A stretch of 64,000 nucleotides of DNA from Hanleya hanleyi (Eukaryota; Mollusca; Polyplacophora; Lepidopleurida; Hanleyidae): positions 16,468 through 80,467 of the forward strand of contig JAVTVY010018901.1 of the NCBI GenBank assembly GCA_036873755.1, given 5' to 3'. A model generated the notes under the pieces. That model ran no database searches. It was not told the DNA's origin and saw only the letters and a program-made list of their open reading frames with translations. How positions within the stretch are numbered: position 1 is the stretch's first letter; each line of letters begins with the position of its first letter. Position numbers and translations under genes: made by a program. Shown here in pieces: positions 52,901-58,900 of this stretch.

Positions 52901-55900
52901 TATCTATTCATATTCCGTAGCTGGCTTCAGAATGAAAACGAGGCTCCTTAAATTATCACTCGGGCAAAGACCGTCAAATAACTTTGCATGACACACTGAA
53001 TTTACCTTCCGAGATGTCCCCACACATACCACACCAGTAAACAGGAGTGTGATGTAATATTTTCTATGGTAACCCACAGTGGGTCTCGCCAATTTGCTTA
53101 TGGTAACCCCTAGGTGGGTTACGCAAACATGAAGTTTAGGCAACCCATGGTAAATTATGGTAACCTACCATCCAAAATGGGTTATGCAACAGAGAAATTA
53201 AGGCAACCCATGGTAACCTACCATCAAAGAACAACTATTTAAAGAATTTAACAGATCGAAACACTTGCTCCAACTCGACCAGTAATTGTCTCACAAGTTC
53301 TTCAGGCGGGATTACGCAAATATCGAGCTGAGGCGACCGATTAATAAGGGTTACGCTAACTCGAATTTAGGCGACCTACGGGAGGTCGCCTCAATTCGAG
53401 TTTGCGTAACCTTCGCGCGAACGCATTCAGCCGTTCGCCATAACATCGCACGCCTGAGTAAATATATGTACGGTACATCTGTTTTGGCTGAATTGTCAGA
53501 ATGTGCTTCAGTCACGCAGTGATTAACTGATGCATGTATACAATACTACCAGTTTTTGTGACGGTGTGAACAAGAACCACATTTCCAATTTTACTGCCAT
53601 GCCATGGTGTCTCATTCATATTCATGCCGAAGAATAATACAAATTATTACACACAATTGGTGCAACAACAACACTGCTATGCCAAATGATGCATGTATGC
53701 CCACCAAAGAAAGTCTGATTGTTGTAATGTAATTAAATACCATTCTTCAGGCTCTTCTGGCTGGAAGTCAAGAGTGTGAAGTGAAAGCTATGGATCACGG
53801 TAAAGATTAGCGCTAGCAAATTGGAGTATATCCAATTTTCTGTACATAAGCCCCAAAAAATGTTTGTTTCCGGTTACTCGACCGTGTCTAAATAAATTTT
53901 CAGCAAATTCCAACAAAAATCCTGAACAAGGTCACGTTTTACGACAACAATAACAGCCACCGAGTGGGTATAGGGTAGGGACAACATCCGAGTGGGTATA
54001 GGGTAGGGACAACATCCCAGTGGGTATAGTGTAGGGACAACATCCCAGTGGGTATAGGGTAGGGACAACATCTCAGTGGGTATAGGGTAGGGACAACATC
54101 CCAGTGGGTATAGGGTAGGGACAACATCCCAGTGGGTATAGGATAGGGACATCCCAGTGGGTATATAGGGTAGGGATAAGATCCCAGTGGGTATATAGGG
54201 TAGGGACAACATTCAAGTGGGTATAGGGTAGGGACAACATCCAGGGTAGGGACAACATCCCAGTGGGTATAGGGTAGGGATAAGATCCCAGTGGGTATAG
54301 GGTAGGGACAACATCCCAGTGGGTATAGGGTAGGGATAACATTCCAGTGGGTATAGGGTAGGGACAACATCCCAGTGGGTATATAGGGTAGGGATAAGAT
54401 CCCAGTGGGTATATAAGGTAGGGACAACATCCGAGTGGGTATAGGGTAGGGACAACATCCCAGTGGGTATAGGATAGGGACATCCCAGTGGGTATATAGG
54501 GTAGGGATAAGATCCCAGTGGGTATATAGGGTAGGGACAACATTCAAGTGGGTATAGGGTAGGGACAACATCCAGGGTAGGGACAACATCCCAGTGGGTA
54601 TAGGGTAGGGATAAGATCCCAGTGGGTATAGGGTAGGGACAACATCCCAGTGGGTATAGGGTAGGGATAACATTCCAGTGGGTATAGGGTAGGGACAACA
54701 TCCGAGTGGGTATAGGGTAGGGACAACATCCCAGTGGGTATAGGGTAGGGACAACATCCCAGTGGGTATAGGGTAGGGACAACATCCCAGTGGGTATATA
54801 GGGTAGGGATAAGATCCCAGTGGGTATATAGGGTAGGGACAACATCCCAGTGGGTATAGGGTAGGGATAACATCCCAGTGGGTATAGGGTAGGGACAACA
54901 TCCCAGTGGGTATAGGGTAGGGACAAAAGGGATTCATGATAATTATGCCATTCATCAGTAGATAAAATATCTCTTTTTGTTACAGCATAGGGCAAAATAA
55001 AGACATATTGACTTGAAACTGGAAGTCCTGTCTGAATCTATCTGACTGCGGCATATTTTACTGAGACAGCACTAGAAAAAGCCGGCATGGAGACTGCACT
55101 GTCAAATACAGGCACATTGTTGTGATACGACTGAAAAAAAATTGTTAAAATCGGCATTAAATCTTATTCACCCATTCACTAAATTGTTCGACTGTTTGAT
55201 AAATTGCAGGTTATCCTCTGAGAGATACGTGGCTCAGGAGGTGATAGCTGATCCCCTGTTGATATCGGGGACCCCATTCACAGTGCGAGTCCATGTCCTC
55301 GTCACGTCTGTCCTGCCACTCCGAGCCTACATTCACTCTCGAGGCACGCTTCATTTCCTGGATAACCTGCCTCGAAGTAAACCCTCAAATGTAAGTGTGC
55401 CATCACTCACTCCTGATACACTAAATGAAAAACAAGGCATAATAAAGGTAATAAGTTGGCAAAAAAAATGCATAAAGGGGCGGGTGGACAGATTTATTTT
55501 TTCGTATTCTTTATATGCCTACAGGTCTTCTGCACGATTGTTGTTTAATGCAATAGCAATTTCTGGCTGTCTGTCTTTCCCTCCGTCCGTTAACTTTTGT
55601 AAGCTGTGCGATCTCTTCAGTTCAAGGTCATGTATTGGTACCAATCTTTGGATATAACTTACCCATGGGGCAAAGATGAACCCTATTCATTTTGAGGTCA
55701 AAATGTTGAGGTCACTGTGAACAGAAATCAGTCAATCTTTGAACATTGTTATGTTTATGCTAGATGTTGATTGTGATGGCAAAGAAGAAGTCTATCTCCA
55801 GTTTCAGGTCATGAATTAGTACCAAATCCTATTCATTTTAAAGTCCAGAGGTCAAAGTTCAAAGCCACTGAGGCCGAAAATCATTGAAACTTGTTATGTT

Positions 55901-58900
55901 TATGCTATGTGTACAGTTCAAAGATATGGATTCTCATGGCAAAGAAGTTGGCCATTGATTTTTTATCCATCAGCCTGTCTTGGACAAATGGTATTCTCTC
56001 CATCTTGCTTGTTAACACAATATCTCTTGAAGGATGGTTGTCAGGGTTTCCAAATTCATATAACACATGCAACTGGCAATGGGTCTGAAGGCTATTGAAA
56101 TTGACTGACCTTGACCTATTTTATCACGGTCAAATTCTAGTATTGGTGATACCTTTTTAAAGATTATATCTAGATTCTCCAAATTCATACTATACATGCA
56201 ACTGGTGATTGACTAGAAACCTTCCAATTTGACTGACTGTGACATATTGTATCAAGATCAAATTCTAGTTATTGTAATATCTTAAGGAATCATATGCAGC
56301 CATAAGGCTATTGTTGAACATGAAACCATCTTCTGAGCGAATGGCTAACTCCTAAATTTGTTTCGATGACCCCAGTTTGGGAAATTTCCACAGTTTTAGC
56401 ATCTAGTCGAATGATTGAATTTTGTCCACAAAATTGGAGTGGTTGAATTTTTCGGGTGGTTGAATTTTTCGGGTGGTTGAATTTTTCGGGTGGTTGAATT
56501 TTAATGGGATTATTGAATTATTAGAGGGGTTTATTGTAGCCAAGTTTGATTATTCATCAACAGATCCACCCTCTGACCTGGTCCCTAGAACAGTTGAAAG
56601 AAAATATATACGAGAAATATGGTCAGGATGGAGTCAGCACGGTGTATCAGAATCTCCATAGCAGTGTCACTAAGATTCTCCTCTTAGGAAGTCATCTGAC
56701 CGGAGAATACAGAGAGATTTCATCATCAAACAAACACAGGTAAGAGAGAATAAGTCCTCCAAGATGTCAACATGCTCGATTCTTTTGAAATTTGCACACA
56801 TTATTATAATCACCATATGTGAAGATGTCCTTTCGACCTGATCTGACTTTTTTTCTGAGTTAATCCCTTGATGATCAAAAAGAACCACTTCCATATGTTA
56901 CCTTCTCTTCAGAGTTTTGCTAGATTATATTTTCCATACATTTATATCATCACCATGTGGAGATGTGCATGTGACTTTTTCGACCAGATCCAATGTTTTT
57001 TTCCTGAGTTATGGCCCTTGACTGTTGGAAAAAACACTTCCGTCTGGTATTCTCCTTAGCTTTCCATTATTACATCTAACCCTAACTAAGGCTGTTTTTG
57101 TCTGCTCTGTATGTTTACGGGTGTATCTTGGGTTTAATTGAACTTGTGTTATGTAAAGTAATCTGTCAACTGTCATTTTTGCACACCCAGACTCTCATTT
57201 CTTCCTAAAAATTCCTATAATTCAAGAAAAATATTCCTATGTTTTTCTGTGTGGTGACCTTGACCCCTGTGTTTCCATATGACTTCAAACAGAACTAAAT
57301 CATGCTCTACATATGACCAGGCTTATTTGACTATTCACTGATCATAGTCATATATTATTAGGTAGAATGGTTTTGTGAGGCAATCATTCTAAACTCAACA
57401 TCAGTTCCTGATGTTCAATTATATGCAGTGACATTTTCTGAACAGGTTCAATGTTCATTTATCCTAATTGTTGAATTACCGGTATCTGTGAAATTGTTGA
57501 GTTAATTACAACCTAATTTGTTTCTTTTCTACATTTCTACTGCTTCACAGATGCTTCAGATGTTTTCAGCTCCTGGAGTTTGATGTGATATTCAATTCTA
57601 CATTCCATGCATTTGTCCTCGAGGTGGGTCAAAATTAGATTGCAACATTCATTGGTGATTTCCAAATCCAAAATTGAAGTATTTGACCCGAAACTTGACT
57701 CCTTCTTCATCTCCGAATAGTACAAGTTTTTAACTTGATCTTTATAATCGATGAGATAAGATCTGTCCATGTGCTGTAGAATGTTCTATACATAATTTGT
57801 ATCAATTTTTTCCTGAAAGAAAATATTTTTTTGTATGCCTGGTTAAACTTTAAAACTGTTGAATCAATCACCACAGAATTTGTCATGTGTATTTTTCTAA
57901 AAATACAATGAATGATTTAAATTAATTTTTGCACTACATGTAGCTACATGCTGAAACCCTTTTTACCCCTCGGCCATTTTGGCCTCGGGGTATTGTCGTC
58001 GCCATGTACGTCCATACGTCCGTCGGTCCGTTACCGCATTTTATGCAAAACCACTTGAGACACAACCGCCAAATTTTCAACACTTATTAATCTAGTGCTA
58101 AACCAGACGCCTATCGAAAGTGGCTTCCCTCGGCCCTTATTTTACAGAGTTCTGCCCCTTTACAGATATATTAATTTCTATTTCTGTCCTATATGCCTGA
58201 ATGTAACCAGCTATATCTGCAGAACTGTTTTCGGTATAGCTACTATATTTTGGACACTTATTTATATTGTTGTATTCTAAAAGCTAACAAAGGATTACTC
58301 GCCTCGGCTTATGGAGTTATGCCCCTTTCTGATGTAATAATCTCCGATTTTGTTATTTGTAGCTGAATGTACAAGTTATTTCTGCAGATCCGTGTTAGGT
58401 ACAGCTTATTCGTCTTGGTTCTTATTTCACAGAGTGCTAAGTCAGACACCTATCGAAAGTGGCTCCCCTCGGCCCATATTTTACAGAGTTATGCCCCTTT
58501 ACAGATATATTAATTTCTATTTCTATCCTATATGCCTGAATGTAACCAGCTATATCTGCAGAACTGTGTACGGTATAGCTACTATATTTTCGAAACTTAT
58601 TTATATTGTTGTATATTCTACAAGCCAACAAAGGATTACTCGCCTCGGCTTATGGAATTATGCCCCTTTCTGATATAATTCTCCGATTTTGTTATTTGTA
58701 GCTGAATGCACAAGTTATTTCTGCAGATCTGTGTTAGGTACAGCTTATTCGTCTCGGTTCTTATCTCACAGAGTGCTAAGTCAGACGCCTATCGAAAGTG
58801 GCTCCCCTCGGCCCATATTTTACAGAGTTATGCCCCTTTACAGATATATTAATTTTTATTTCTGTCCTATATGCCTGAATGTAACCAACTATATCTGCAG

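Noticed and set aside
53751..53799. Possible extra exon between exons 5 and 6 (cattcttcag / gctcttctgg..gatcac g / gtaaag)
   Set aside because: Good-looking splice sites, but 49 nt does not fit: after exon 5 (phase 2) the frame hits TGA, and leaving it out joins exons 5 and 6 perfectly. It may be an unused or alternative cassette.
53950..54925. Interstitial telomere sequence
   Set aside because: 'tatagggtaggg' is only similar to TTAGGG; the unit is 28 bp and has non-telomeric parts.
53939..54955. 338-codon minus-strand open frame (PTLYPLGCCPYPIPTG repeats)
   Set aside because: Entirely made of the 28-bp minisatellite (three units per 28 residues); no start context or splice signals.
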